Source: Algoriphagus aestuarii (lineage in GTDB: Bacteria > Bacteroidota > Bacteroidia > Cytophagales > Cyclobacteriaceae). From it: a stretch of DNA of 64,000 nt. Position 1 is the stretch's first letter; every line of letters starts with the position of its first letter. Below, in pieces: positions 43,854 through 53,234 of the stretch. The notes beneath the pieces are model-generated. The model saw only the letters and a program-made list of their open reading frames with translations. It was not told the origin of the DNA and did not search any database. The translations under genes were made by a program, and so were the position numbers. The stretch lies in assembly GCA_017051695.1 (NCBI GenBank), contig JAFIDK010000001.1:124001-188000 (forward strand), written 5' to 3'.

Positions 43854-46463
43854 TTAATTCGAACCTAAATTCTTCCGGTTGATCAAAAACCTACCGGCAA
43901 CAGGCTCCCCTGAGGCATTGACACCATTGACTATCACCCAGAATGAACCTGAGTTTTTTGGTAGTTTGAATTTAAGTTTCGCTGAGGTTTGATTTGGGTT
44001 TATAATCACTTCAGGGTTCCAGTAATAGGTAGAACTTGGAAATGTATACAATGGATCGGAAACAGGTTGGGGATCAACAAATCCATCTAGTTTGAATTCT
44101 TGATATGGTCTATCATTGCTACCAGCATTGATCCCTGTTTTTGTGACGATATTTAAAACTCCAAATCTCCCACCATCTCCATATGCTACGACTATAGTTT
44201 TGATAAGCTCTATGCGTTCTATATTAAACACATTAATGGCTTGTAAAGCCCTAAATTGCTCTTCTCCTGGATCGCTTCCAATTGTTGGTCCTAAGATTCC
44301 TGTTATAGGAGCTCCATTCAGCAAAATCAATGGAGGTCCTGCTGAGGGGCCGCGCCTATTTAATATCATAGGAGGAATTCCACCTGTTATTAACCCTAAT
44401 CGATTGGCAATCGAATAAATAAACTGCTGAGTATCTCCGGTAAGAAAAACACCTTCCATTTCCAGGACGCTTTGTGGTCGGCCAAAAGGCATAGATCTTA
44501 AATCCCTTTCCCGCTTGTCTTCCACCTCTACTTCATCCAGTAATATCTCATCCTCCCTTAACGCATAAAAGGATTTCTGTAAAGAATCAATTCTCGCCAA
44601 AGGATCTGAACTGGAAGCCAAATCCGGGAAAAACTCTTTTGACAAATTGGGATTATTTGGAGAGCGGACCAGTTCTAATTCGAAGTTTTCCAAAGGCTTG
44701 CCCATGTTACTTAACGCTTTTATCAAGACGCTAAATTCTCCGGTTTTCTGTATTCCATCCAAATAAAATTCGCCATCTCTATTTGCCTTCAACACTCGTT
44801 TATCCAAAAAACCATCAACCAATAATTCTACATAACTTTTATCTAGAAATGTGTTATCATCTAAAATTTTACCTTTTAATGTAAAGCCATATTCCTTTTC
44901 AAAAGGAAAAGAATCTATCGCTATATCCCCTACTTGAGGATTCATCCTGGCAAATGAAACCAGATCATTTTGCTCAGGAATCATGTCTAAAAATGATTCT
45001 TCCCCTATCACAGAGACAGATAAGTTTGCAGCGGTGATAGCACCTTTAGCGTTATTCACCTGGAGGTTCATGGTCACAGAGTCTTCCTTTTGATAGCTTT
45101 CTTTATCCATAAACAGAACCAAGCCTTCTGCAGATCCTTCTACATTCTTTTCTTCTGGTTCTATGGTACCAGTGTAAACTTGTATAGGTTTGTAATATTC
45201 GAAATCCTCTCCATAATTAGCACTCCAGAGAGTATAGGCTTTTACTATAAAGTCTCTGGAATTAAATTGAGGTGTAAGGGAGATCTGGCCTGATGCCATA
45301 CCATTTTCTAATGGAAAAACCTTATGGATCATACTGTAACCAGATGGATCCAATATCTCCACGTGCAGCACTTTGCTGGATTCAGCCTTCAAGATTGGAG
45401 CACCTACTAATAAATAAGCTTTAAAAAAAAGGTTTTCTCCCATCAAATAAATATCCTTGTCGGTGTGAAGGAAGACACGCTCCTGAAGATTATTTGCAGA
45501 TCTTTCTATACTCTGAATTGCGCTAGAACGCTCAAAATTAAAATCAAAGGGCAATTGTAGGAACTGGTTTCCTTCATTGGGAAAACCCTTAGTTTTTAAT
45601 TGCTCAGGATAAACAGGAACCCCATTTTTCCTGATCAGAATACCTTCCCCATCAAATGCTATTACCTTATCTTCAATACCAGGTTCCACAATTTCCTGAG
45701 GGCTAAGCATCTCTAAGAAAAATTCACCGTCTTGATCGGTCGATACCAGATTTATTTTTTCCGGATTTCCCCCGATTAGTTCCCGGAGTACATAAACAAG
45801 TGAATTTTCATATGTCCTAATTCTATTTGCCTGGACAAAATTGATTTCCTCTTCACTTTTGAAATCCATTTCAAAATAAGACAGGTAGAGGTCATTTGGA
45901 TCAAACATTTGATCCAAATTCTGTGGTTCTTTAAGCCAAACAGATATAAGGTAGCCGTTCTTTAGGTTTTGAACTATCAGCACATCAGAAAAATCCACCC
46001 AAAAAGACCCTGTATCATCTTTATAAAAAAACAGAACCTCAGGATTTACCAATATCAGTTCTTTCGGGTTCACATTTGAACCCAGCATCAATTCAAGCCA
46101 AGTTTCGGTAAGTTTTTTCCTTTGAGAATTTTTGAGTTCATCTCCAAAAAGCTTTGTTTTTTCTGTTAAAGAAAAATTTGCTTCGCTTTGACTTGAGCCA
46201 GTAAGTTTTAATGAAACAGATGATATTTTGAAACCATCCTTTGCAGCAACTAACTCCCAAGAACCTGGTGGAATCCCCTTGAGATTAAATTTTCCAGAAC
46301 TATCGGAAAATGTCTGATAAGTAGTACCAGGAATAAAAATGTGAGCTCTTAGCAAAGCATCAGCTGTTTCTACATCTTCTACAGTTCCAACTATGGAACT
46401 GTTTTGCGACCAAGCTTGGCAAGAAATCAAAAAGAAGGTCCACAAAAAAAGTTGTTTTCTCAT
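43854..46463 (-). CDS. Barrel-less TonB-plug protein with regulatory and macroglobulin-like domains
   Basis: 869 residues. The signal peptide ends CQAWSQ (about residue 20). A carboxypeptidase-regulatory-like domain covers about 22-100 (GTVEDVETADALLRAHIFI, then FNLKGIPPGSWEL). A middle region with MG2/macroglobulin-like motifs follows (RVFLHTDKDIYLMGENLFFKAYL-type stretch around 333, shown in part as HTDKDIYLMGENLF). Near 665-780 is a TonB plug-like domain with PPLILLNGAPI and RFGVLNIVTKTGI. After this only about 80 residues remain, ending RFLINRKNLGSN, so the 22-strand barrel of receptors is missing. The family is known in Bacteroidota as plug-only surface proteins; the role is unclear. No operon partner except possibly the DUF2520 gene 41 bases downstream. 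Confidence 0.85.
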   Translation of the reverse strand: MRKQLFLWTFFLISCQAWSQNSSIVGTVEDVETADALLRAHIFIPGTTYQTFSDSSGKFNLKGIPPGSWELVAAKDGFKISSVSLKLTGSSQSEANFSLTEKTKLFGDELKNSQRKKLTETWLELMLGSNVNPKELILVNPEVLFFYKDDTGSFWVDFSDVLIVQNLKNGYLISVWLKEPQNLDQMFDPNDLYLSYFEMDFKSEEEINFVQANRIRTYENSLVYVLRELIGGNPEKINLVSTDQDGEFFLEMLSPQEIVEPGIEDKVIAFDGEGILIRKNGVPVYPEQLKTKGFPNEGNQFLQLPFDFNFERSSAIQSIERSANNLQERVFLHTDKDIYLMGENLFFKAYLLVGAPILKAESSKVLHVEILDPSGYSMIHKVFPLENGMASGQISLTPQFNSRDFIVKAYTLWSANYGEDFEYYKPIQVYTGTIEPEEKNVEGSAEGLVLFMDKESYQKEDSVTMNLQVNNAKGAITAANLSVSVIGEESFLDMIPEQNDLVSFARMNPQVGDIAIDSFPFEKEYGFTLKGKILDDNTFLDKSYVELLVDGFLDKRVLKANRDGEFYLDGIQKTGEFSVLIKALSNMGKPLENFELELVRSPNNPNLSKEFFPDLASSSDPLARIDSLQKSFYALREDEILLDEVEVEDKRERDLRSMPFGRPQSVLEMEGVFLTGDTQQFIYSIANRLGLITGGIPPMILNRRGPSAGPPLILLNGAPITGILGPTIGSDPGEEQFRALQAINVFNIERIELIKTIVVAYGDGGRFGVLNIVTKTGINAGSNDRPYQEFKLDGFVDPQPVSDPLYTFPSSTYYWNPEVIINPNQTSAKLKFKLPKNSGSFWVIVNGVNASGEPVAGRFLINRKNLGSN

Positions 46464-46702
46464 AGGTATTTCAAAGAATTAAATACTTAGACAATAGTCA
46501 ATATTGTTTAACAAAATCTTGCCCGAAACCTTATTTCCTTTGCTCTAGTTGTCGGGACACCAAAGAAGGAGTATAAAAATTCCTCAATATCGAAGTTTTC
46601 CGAATTTTGTTTTGCTCTCACCGAATTACCGCAAGAAAATCGGAAATCCTTATAAGTCAAAACTTGAAATGAAAAATAACTAATAAATCTCTAATTATCT
46701 GG

Positions 46703-46740
46703 CAAAAAAAAGCCATTCCTAATCTATAAGGAATGGCTTT
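46703..46740 (-). terminator. Rho-independent terminator after lpdA
   Basis: Perfect 12-bp stem (aaagccattcct 46709-46720, aggaatggcttt 46729-46740) around an 8-base loop, with an A-run at 46704-46710 giving U residues on the minus-strand transcript. It begins 20 bases after the lpdA stop codon (46760-46762) and can also act from the other side. Confidence 0.9.
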
Positions 46741-46759
46741 AAAAAGTTCTTACTGAGTA

Positions 46760-48160
46760 TTATACATGCAAGGCTCTATTATCTGTAGCAGCTAAACATG
46801 CCTCTTTAAATGCCTCTGTATAAGTAGGGTGCGCATGAGACATTCTGGAAATATCCTCTGCAGACGCTCTATATTCCATTGCTACAACTGCTTCAGCAAT
46901 CATATCCGCTGTTCTTGGTCCGATCATATGTACACCTAAGATTTCGTCTGTTTCAGCATCTGCCAACACTTTCACCAATCCGTCAGTATCCATTGATGCT
47001 CTCGCCCTCCCGGAAGCCATAAATGGGAATTTCCCAGTTTTGTATTTGATGCCTTTTTCTTTCAGTTGCTCTTCAGTATATCCAACTGCAGCCACCTCAG
47101 GCCAAGTATAAACCACTCCTGGAATCAAATTGTAATTGATGTGTGGCTTTTGACCAACCAGAGTTTCCGCTACAAAAACTCCTTCTTCTTCCGCTTTATG
47201 AGCAAGCATAGCCCCTTTCACTACATCTCCGATTGCATAGATATTTGGCACATTGGTCTGAAGATGGTCGTTCACTTCAATCTGCCCTCTATCTGTCAAC
47301 TTCACTCCTGCAGCTTCTGCATTCAAACCATCTGTATATGGCCTTCTTCCAATTGAAACCAACACATAATCACCTTTCACCTCCACTGTTTCGCCTTTTG
47401 GAGTTTCAGCCTTTACAGTTACTTCCTTGCCTTTTTTCTCTACCGAAGTTACTTTATGCTTTAAGTAGAATTCAAATCCAATTTTCTTCAAGGACTTCTG
47501 CAGTTCTTTGCCCATGGTACGGTCCATGGTAGGAATCAAGGAATCCATAAACTCAACCACGGATACTTTGGCACCGAGACGTGCATAAACTGAACCCAAT
47601 TCCAAACCGATTACTCCACCACCAATTACTACCAGATGTTTTGGAATCTCTTTTAAGTTCAAAGCTTCAGTAGAGGTAATCACACGGTCTTTATCCAATT
47701 TGATAAAGGGTAATGAAGATGGTTTAGAACCTGTTGCAATGATGATATTTTTACCCTGAATATCAGAAGATGAACCATCTTCTTTCGTCACTTTTACAGT
47801 GTTTTTATCGACAAAAGAGCCAATTCCCTGATGAACATCGATTTTGTTCTTTTTCATCAGATACTGGATTCCATCTGTATTTTGCTTGACCACATCATTT
47901 TTACGTGTGATCATCTGCTTTAAATTCACTTTCAAATTGCTCAAGCCAATCCCGTGAGTTTCGAAAGTATGAGCTGCATTATGGTAATGCTCAGAAGAAT
48001 CCAACAATGCTTTAGAAGGGATACAGCCTACATTGAGACAAGTCCCTCCTAAGGTCGGATATTTTTCTATTAGGGCGGTTTTCATTCCCAGTTGCGCACA
48101 GCGAATTGCTGCTACATATCCTCCTGGGCCCGAACCGATAACTATTACATCATAATTCAT
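46760..48160 (-). CDS. lpdA: Dihydrolipoyl dehydrogenase (E3)
   Basis: 466 residues. The FAD loop is VIGSGPGGYVAA (about 7-18), the redox pair is CLNVGC (Cys41, Cys46), the NAD loop is VVIGGGVIGLELGSVY (about 170-185), the second FAD motif is YAIGDVVKGAMLAH, and the C-terminal interface motif is AHPTYTEAF (His/Glu base pair). It reoxidises the lipoyl arm of E2 components with NAD+. It is the third gene of the 2-oxoglutarate dehydrogenase cluster; about 86 bases of spacer and a foreign four-helix-bundle gene separate it from the E2 gene. It may also serve other lipoyl complexes. Confidence 0.97.
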   Translation of the reverse strand: MNYDVIVIGSGPGGYVAAIRCAQLGMKTALIEKYPTLGGTCLNVGCIPSKALLDSSEHYHNAAHTFETHGIGLSNLKVNLKQMITRKNDVVKQNTDGIQYLMKKNKIDVHQGIGSFVDKNTVKVTKEDGSSSDIQGKNIIIATGSKPSSLPFIKLDKDRVITSTEALNLKEIPKHLVVIGGGVIGLELGSVYARLGAKVSVVEFMDSLIPTMDRTMGKELQKSLKKIGFEFYLKHKVTSVEKKGKEVTVKAETPKGETVEVKGDYVLVSIGRRPYTDGLNAEAAGVKLTDRGQIEVNDHLQTNVPNIYAIGDVVKGAMLAHKAEEEGVFVAETLVGQKPHINYNLIPGVVYTWPEVAAVGYTEEQLKEKGIKYKTGKFPFMASGRARASMDTDGLVKVLADAETDEILGVHMIGPRTADMIAEAVVAMEYRASAEDISRMSHAHPTYTEAFKEACLAATDNRALHV

Positions 48161-48225
48161 TTTCGAATATTTTTCTATGAAAAGTTCAATTTGTGTTTTT
48201 TGCTATGAAAGAAAGAAACAGTACT

Positions 48226-48249
48226 TGGTATTTAGTATTTGGTATTTAG
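48226..48249. repeat. Direct repeat at one end of the four-helix-bundle insertion
   Basis: Two exact copies of ttggtatttag (48226-48236 and 48239-48249) separated by two bases. They overlap the stop codon of the gene at 48246-48599. Their reverse complement recurs in degenerate form at 48602-48626, so the insertion has inverted ends. Confidence 0.8.
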
Positions 48250-48599
48250 AGAGCCTTAATTAGATTAATAAGCATTTTCTTTATTATTTCTGTTCTGCTT
48301 TTGAAATTTTGATACTCGACTTCTTCTATGTAAGCCAACTTTAAAGCAAGTAAAAGCTCATTTTCAACTTCATTTAAAGAACCTAATGAATAATGTAGAA
48401 AATTCCTGAATTCGGCATTTCCACCTCTTCCAGCTCCTTCTGCAATATTATTTGAAATTGAATATACTGCTCGGTTTGTTTGGGTCACCAAAGAGAATTT
48501 TTCAAAATCAGGATATTTACGGGTCCTTAAACTTACTTCGACAGCAAGATCTACAGACTTTTTATAAACATCTAAATCCTCATATCTATGACGCCCCAT
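48246..48599 (-). CDS. Four-helix-bundle protein (23S rRNA IVP/S23-like, bAvd-like)
   Basis: 117 residues, the full family length. Hallmarks are YEDLDVYKKSVDLAVEV (about 5-21, first helix), QTNRAVYSISNNIAEGAGRG (about 40-59, the conserved NIAEG block) and FLHYSLGSLNEVENELLLA (about 67-85). This family is known as ORFs of 23S rRNA intervening sequences and as relatives of the diversity-retroelement accessory protein Avd; in many genomes it occurs outside rRNA. Here it sits between the E2 and E3 genes in the same direction, with repeat units at both ends (48226-48249 and 48602-48626). It has no expected role in the complex and is best read as an insertion. No reverse transcriptase is near. Confidence 0.92.
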   Translation of the reverse strand: MGRHRYEDLDVYKKSVDLAVEVSLRTRKYPDFEKFSLVTQTNRAVYSISNNIAEGAGRGGNAEFRNFLHYSLGSLNEVENELLLALKLAYIEEVEYQNFKSRTEIIKKMLINLIKAL

Positions 48600-48601
48600 T
48601 T

Positions 48602-48626
48602 CTAAATACTACATTCTAGATACCAT
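48602..48626. repeat. Inverted counterpart repeat at the other end of the four-helix-bundle insertion
   Basis: Two units, ctaaatactac (48602-48612) and ctagataccat (48616-48626), are the reverse-complement type of the ttggtatttag units at 48226-48249. They lie in the 35 bases between the E2 stop codon and the four-helix-bundle start codon. Confidence 0.7.
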
Positions 48627-48634
48627 ATACCATC

Positions 48635-50155
48635 TTATACTCCAAACAACAACCTAGTCGGATCCTCAAGTAGTTCTTTTACTCTTACCAAGAAGCTGAC
48701 AGACTCACGACCGTCGATGATTCTATGGTCATAGGAAAGTGCGACATACATCATTGGAAGGATTACGACTTCACCATTGACAGCCATTGGACGCTGCACG
48801 ATGTTATGCATGCCCAAAATCGCTGACTGAGGGGCATTGATAATCGGAGTCGACATCATGGATCCGAAAATACCACCATTAGTCAAAGTAAATGTTCCTC
48901 CTGTCATCTCCTCGATAGAAAGTTTATTGTCCCGCGCTTTTCCAGCCAATCTTACCACTTCTTTTTCGATCTGGTCAAAGCTCATGGTTTCGGCATTTCG
49001 GATCACCGGTACCACCAATCCTTTTGGAGCTGAAACAGCAATGGAAATATCACAATAGTCGTTATAAACGATTTCGCTTCCATCAATTTTAGCATTTACC
49101 GCAGGCCATTCCTGTAGTGCCACGCAAACTGCTTTAGTGAAGAAAGACATAAAGCCCAATCCAACTCCGTGTTTCTCTTTGAATTGTTCTTTGAATTTGG
49201 ATCTCAAATCCATGATCGGCTTCATGTTCACTTCGTTGAAAGTGGTCAGCATTGCCGTTTCATTCTTCACAGAAACCAATCTCTTGGCAACAGTTTTTCT
49301 CAAAGAAGACATTTTCTCTCTTCGCTCATTTCTAGAGCCAGCTACCGGTGCCGGCGCAGCTTCAGCTGGTTTACTTTCTACTTTTGCTGGAGCTGGAGCA
49401 GGTTTCTGAGCACTTTGCGCATCTTCTTTGGTTATTCTACCGTCTTTTCCAGTTCCTTTTACAGATTCAGGAGAAACTCCTTTTTCTGCCAAAATTTTAG
49501 ATGCAGCAGGAGATGCATGGCCAGTTGCATAGTTTGTATTACCTGAAGCAGCAGGTGCTGCAGGTGCAGTGGATGACTCTGAGGTTGATGGAGCAGCTGG
49601 CTCTCCATCTGTTACTTCAATTTTACAGATCAATCCTCCAATTTCGAGAACATCTCCTTCTTGCGCCACATGTCGCAGAACCCCAGAAGCTTCGGCTGGC
49701 AATTCAAATGTAGCCTTGTCTGAATCCACCTCGGCAATGATTTCGTCCAACTTCACATAATCTCCATCAGCTTTGATCCAATTAGCCAAAGTCACCTCAG
49801 TAATAGACTCACCTACTGTTGGCACGATCATCTCTTTTACTTCACCGGTAGCGGATGGGGCAGCACTTTTTTCCGGAGCAGGCGCTGAACTTTCCTCTGT
49901 TGGCTTTGAAGCAGCTGTAGCTCCTTCGTCAATGGTACAGATGACAGCACCGATTTCTAAAGTTTCACCCGCCTGAGCGTTGATTTTCAATATCCCAGTT
50001 GCCTCAGCAGGCAATTCAAAAGTTGCTTTATCAGATTCCAGTTCACAAAGGATTTCATCCATTTGCACCTGGTCTCCATCATTTTTAAACCATTGGCCGA
50101 CGGTAACTTCGGTGATCGACTCGCCTACTGCTGGCACTTTAATTTCTTTGCTCAT
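48635..50155 (-). CDS. odhB: Dihydrolipoyllysine succinyltransferase (E2), two lipoyl domains
   Basis: 506 residues, longer than the ~400 of E. coli SucB because two lipoyl domains are present: the first with Lys43 in [12 protein letters not shown] (about residues 1-78), the second with Lys147 in [12 protein letters not shown] (about 107-183). Ala/Pro-rich linkers join them to a peripheral subunit-binding domain ([17 protein letters not shown]) and the catalytic core, which ends with the acyltransferase motif DHRIIDGRE. The two lipoyl domains are equal in protein at [11 protein letters not shown] but differ at synonymous sites, so the duplication is old. It transfers the succinyl group to CoA in the 2-oxoglutarate dehydrogenase complex. 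It is 66 bases after the E1 gene. Confidence 0.95.
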   Translation of the reverse strand: MSKEIKVPAVGESITEVTVGQWFKNDGDQVQMDEILCELESDKATFELPAEATGILKINAQAGETLEIGAVICTIDEGATAASKPTEESSAPAPEKSAAPSATGEVKEMIVPTVGESITEVTLANWIKADGDYVKLDEIIAEVDSDKATFELPAEASGVLRHVAQEGDVLEIGGLICKIEVTDGEPAAPSTSESSTAPAAPAASGNTNYATGHASPAASKILAEKGVSPESVKGTGKDGRITKEDAQSAQKPAPAPAKVESKPAEAAPAPVAGSRNERREKMSSLRKTVAKRLVSVKNETAMLTTFNEVNMKPIMDLRSKFKEQFKEKHGVGLGFMSFFTKAVCVALQEWPAVNAKIDGSEIVYNDYCDISIAVSAPKGLVVPVIRNAETMSFDQIEKEVVRLAGKARDNKLSIEEMTGGTFTLTNGGIFGSMMSTPIINAPQSAILGMHNIVQRPMAVNGEVVILPMMYVALSYDHRIIDGRESVSFLVRVKELLEDPTRLLFGV

Positions 50156-50221
50156 GTGTTTTTCTTTTTAACTCTTGCCGGTAGAGCAAAAGTTGGAACA
50201 AAATGATATGATTATTTCGGA

Positions 50222-53005
50222 TTATTTAAGTTCTAAGGCTTTGGATACAATTGATTTTTGTTCTTCCACGTGAACTTTATTGTATCCAGTAGCCGGAGAT
50301 GCAGAGGATTTTCTAGCGATCAATTCCATCGGTAGTTCTTTATAGAGCAATCTCAGAATGTAATTCCAATATCCCATGTTTTCCGGTTCTTCCTGTACCC
50401 AGGCTACTTCGGCACCTTTATAAGAAGCCAAAACTTCAAGGATTTGTTTTTTAGGAAGCGGGTGAAGTTGCTCGATTCTGACGATCGCCACATCTTTCAC
50501 TTTTTCTTTTTCTCTGGTTTCCTCTAGATCATAGTAGATTTTTCCTGAGCAGAGCACGACTCTCTTCACATCTTTGGTCGCCACAGTACTATCCTTGATT
50601 ACTTCCTTAAATGTTCCTGAGGTAAATTCTTCAAGAGGAGAAATCACTTTAGGATGTCTCAACAATGATTTAGGAGACATGACAATACAAGGCTTTCTAA
50701 ATTCCCAAGCCAATTGTCTCCTCAATAAATGGAAGAAGTTTGATGGCTCTGTGATGTTAGCTACGACCATATTGTATTCTGCAGAAAGTTGCAAGAATCG
50801 CTCAGGTCTTGCATTGGAATGCTCCGGTCCTTGACCTTCATATCCGTGAGGAAGCAACATCACCAATCCATTCATTCGCTGCCATTTCGATTCCCCAGAA
50901 GAAATAAACTGGTCAATCATCGTCTGTGCACCGTTTGCAAAATCCCCAAACTGAGCTTCCCAAATTGTCAAAGAATTCGGATTTGCCATGGCATAGCCAT
51001 ATTCAAAACCAAGTACTGCATACTCGGAAAGCAAAGAGTTGTAAATCTGGAAAGAACCTTTCCGCTCTTTCATTTCCAGCAAAGAATTATAAGGCTGGTT
51101 GGTATTGGCATCATGAAGCACCGCATGTCTATGCGAAAATGTGCCACGCTGAACATCCTGACCTGTCAACCGAACTGATTTTCCTTCAGTCAACAAAGAT
51201 CCATAAGCCAACAATTCTGCTGCAGCCCAGTTCAGTTCCTTAGACTGGAAGAACATGTCTTTACGCTGCTTCATTTGGGCTTCGATCTGCTTGATAGGTT
51301 TAAATCCTTTTGGAATCAATGTCAAAGCATCAGCTACCTCTTTTACTACTTCTTCAGAAATCCCAGTTTCTGGTGAATGATCAAAATCCTCAGGAGTAGA
51401 TCTTCTTAAGGTTCCCCATTCTCTTTCAAACTTGGTCGCCTGATACGGAAGCGGCTTTTCTTTCACCATGTTCAGACGATCCTGAAGGAGCTGACGGAAT
51501 TCTTCATCCATCTGAGAAGCTATTTTTGCATCGATATCACCTCTCTCGGTCAATCTCTTGACATAAATCTCTCTAGGGTTCGGGTGCTTGGAAATTAAAT
51601 TATATAATTCCGGTTGGGTGAATTTTGGCTCATCAGATTCATTGTGTCCATGACGTCTATAGCAGACCATATCCACAAAAATGTCCTTTCCGAATTTCTG
51701 TCTGAATTCAGCTGCAAGATTTGCGGCAAAAACCACTTCTTCTGCATTGTCTCCATTCACATGGATAACAGGTGCATCGATGATTTTGGCAACGTCGGTA
51801 CAATAAATTGAAGACCTAGCATCATCAAAATCAGTGGTGAAGCCTACTTGGTTATTGATAACAAAATGAATTGTACCTCCGGTATTATAACCTTTGAGAT
51901 CGGCCATTTGAGTGACTTCGTATACGATACCCTGACCGGCAACAGCTGCATCGCCATGTATCAATATCGGAAGTGCTTTTGACTTGTCACCTTTATGCTC
52001 TGAATCGATCTTTGCACGGATAAAACCTTCCACCACCGGATTGACAGCCTCTAAGTGGGAAGGGTTGGGAGCTAATTTCAGGTGTACTTTATTCTCTTCT
52101 GGAGTCACAATATCACTGGAATACCCCATGTGATATTTTACGTCTCCATCTCCCATCGTCAAGTCAGGCTTTGCAGTGCCTTCAAATTCTGAGAAAATCT
52201 GTTCATAGGTTTTTCCCATGATATTCGCCAGCACATTCAGACGTCCTCTGTGTGCCATGCCGATCATCACTTCTTCTACGCCAAACTTTGCAGCGGTATT
52301 GATTACAGCGTCCAAAAACGGGATGGTACTTTCGCCACCTTCCAGAGAAAATCTCTTTTGTCCCAAATATTTGGTATGCAAAAAGTTCTCAAAAACCACC
52401 GCTTGGTTCAGTTTAAAAAGAATTCTTTTCTTCTCCTCCACTTTTGGATTAAAAGCCAACGCTTCTTTTTCCACTTTGGTTTTAAACCAATCCAGCATTT
52501 CCGGATCACGGATATATAGGTATTCAAAGCCAATCGGACCTTCATAGATCTTTTTCAAAGAGTCTATGATGGTAGATAGTTTTGCAGTTCCGATTCCAAT
52601 TTCATTTCCAGCCTGAAACTCAGTGTTCATATCCTCTGGACCTAAACCGAAATATTCAGGATCTATCAGCGCTTTTCTATCTCTTCTTTCTCTGACAGGG
52701 TTGGTTTTGGAGCGAAGGTGGGCACGGGATCTATGTGCATGTATGAGAGCACGAACCTTAATTTCTTTTGGCAATTGCTCCATGTCCATAATCGTCCCTG
52801 GAGTAGCAAGAGCCCCGTTTTTTGGTGTGGGTTTACCATTGCTTACGGCTGGGGATTCTGCGTCGTAATTAGCTAGCGCAAAATCAAAGCCTTCAAAAAA
52901 CTCTTTCCAACTAGGGTCTATGGAACTTGGGTCGCTTTTAAATGAAGCATAAAGCTCATCGATATAAGAAACATGAGCGTTGGCAATAAATGAAAATTTA
53001 TCCAT
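50222..53005 (-). CDS. odhA: 2-oxoglutarate dehydrogenase E1 component
   Basis: 927 residues, the usual SucA length. It decarboxylates 2-oxoglutarate with thiamine diphosphate and passes the succinyl group to the lipoyl arm. The N-terminal segment has YIDELYASFKSDPSSIDPSWKEFFEGF, shown in part as DPSWKEFFEGF (about 32-42), typical for binding E2. Core motifs are YLGQKRFSLEGGESTIPFLD in part, IGMAHRGRLNVLANIMGK, INNQVGFTT, VNGDNAEEV, and YRRHGHNESDEP with the ThDP- and substrate-facing His residues. The C-terminal half has LLPHGYEGQGPEHSNARPER-type blocks, seen as HGYEGQGPEHSNAR. It heads the E1-E2-E3 cluster of the TCA cycle. Confidence 0.98.
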   Translation of the reverse strand: MDKFSFIANAHVSYIDELYASFKSDPSSIDPSWKEFFEGFDFALANYDAESPAVSNGKPTPKNGALATPGTIMDMEQLPKEIKVRALIHAHRSRAHLRSKTNPVRERRDRKALIDPEYFGLGPEDMNTEFQAGNEIGIGTAKLSTIIDSLKKIYEGPIGFEYLYIRDPEMLDWFKTKVEKEALAFNPKVEEKKRILFKLNQAVVFENFLHTKYLGQKRFSLEGGESTIPFLDAVINTAAKFGVEEVMIGMAHRGRLNVLANIMGKTYEQIFSEFEGTAKPDLTMGDGDVKYHMGYSSDIVTPEENKVHLKLAPNPSHLEAVNPVVEGFIRAKIDSEHKGDKSKALPILIHGDAAVAGQGIVYEVTQMADLKGYNTGGTIHFVINNQVGFTTDFDDARSSIYCTDVAKIIDAPVIHVNGDNAEEVVFAANLAAEFRQKFGKDIFVDMVCYRRHGHNESDEPKFTQPELYNLISKHPNPREIYVKRLTERGDIDAKIASQMDEEFRQLLQDRLNMVKEKPLPYQATKFEREWGTLRRSTPEDFDHSPETGISEEVVKEVADALTLIPKGFKPIKQIEAQMKQRKDMFFQSKELNWAAAELLAYGSLLTEGKSVRLTGQDVQRGTFSHRHAVLHDANTNQPYNSLLEMKERKGSFQIYNSLLSEYAVLGFEYGYAMANPNSLTIWEAQFGDFANGAQTMIDQFISSGESKWQRMNGLVMLLPHGYEGQGPEHSNARPERFLQLSAEYNMVVANITEPSNFFHLLRRQLAWEFRKPCIVMSPKSLLRHPKVISPLEEFTSGTFKEVIKDSTVATKDVKRVVLCSGKIYYDLEETREKEKVKDVAIVRIEQLHPLPKKQILEVLASYKGAEVAWVQEEPENMGYWNYILRLLYKELPMELIARKSSASPATGYNKVHVEEQKSIVSKALELK

Positions 53006-53181
53006 GATGGGTTATTCAGATCTCCACAAAACTATAAGGATAAACTCAATTAAAAAAATCGCTTATTTGCATTCCCAAATATTAAAATCCTTCCCAAACA
53101 AAGATGATGGATTGATTCAGGACACCAAACGTTTCTATTGTTAATTTTGATTTCAATAAAATCAATTGAAAAATCATCCAT

Positions 53182-53211
53182 AAAAAAAGAGGCACCCAAT
53201 GGATGCCTCTT
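53182..53211 (-). terminator. Rho-independent terminator after the SusCD-lipoprotein cluster
   Basis: An 11-bp stem with one mismatch (aagaggcaccc 53187-53197, ggatgcctctt 53201-53211) has a tight 3-base loop; on the minus strand the A-run at 53182-53188 gives a T tail. It begins 23 bases after the stop codon of the last gene of the cluster (53235-53237). Confidence 0.88.
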
Positions 53212-53234
53212 AACTATTTTAATTGATTTCTGAA

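Noticed and set aside
48226-48626. CRISPR array from the repeated ttggtatttag units
   Set aside because: Only two exact units with a 2-base spacer at one end and inverted ones at the other; there is no array and no cas gene.
49169-49546. Plus-strand frames inside the E2 gene
   Set aside because: They are shadows of the Ala/Pro-rich linker and lipoyl regions of odhB.
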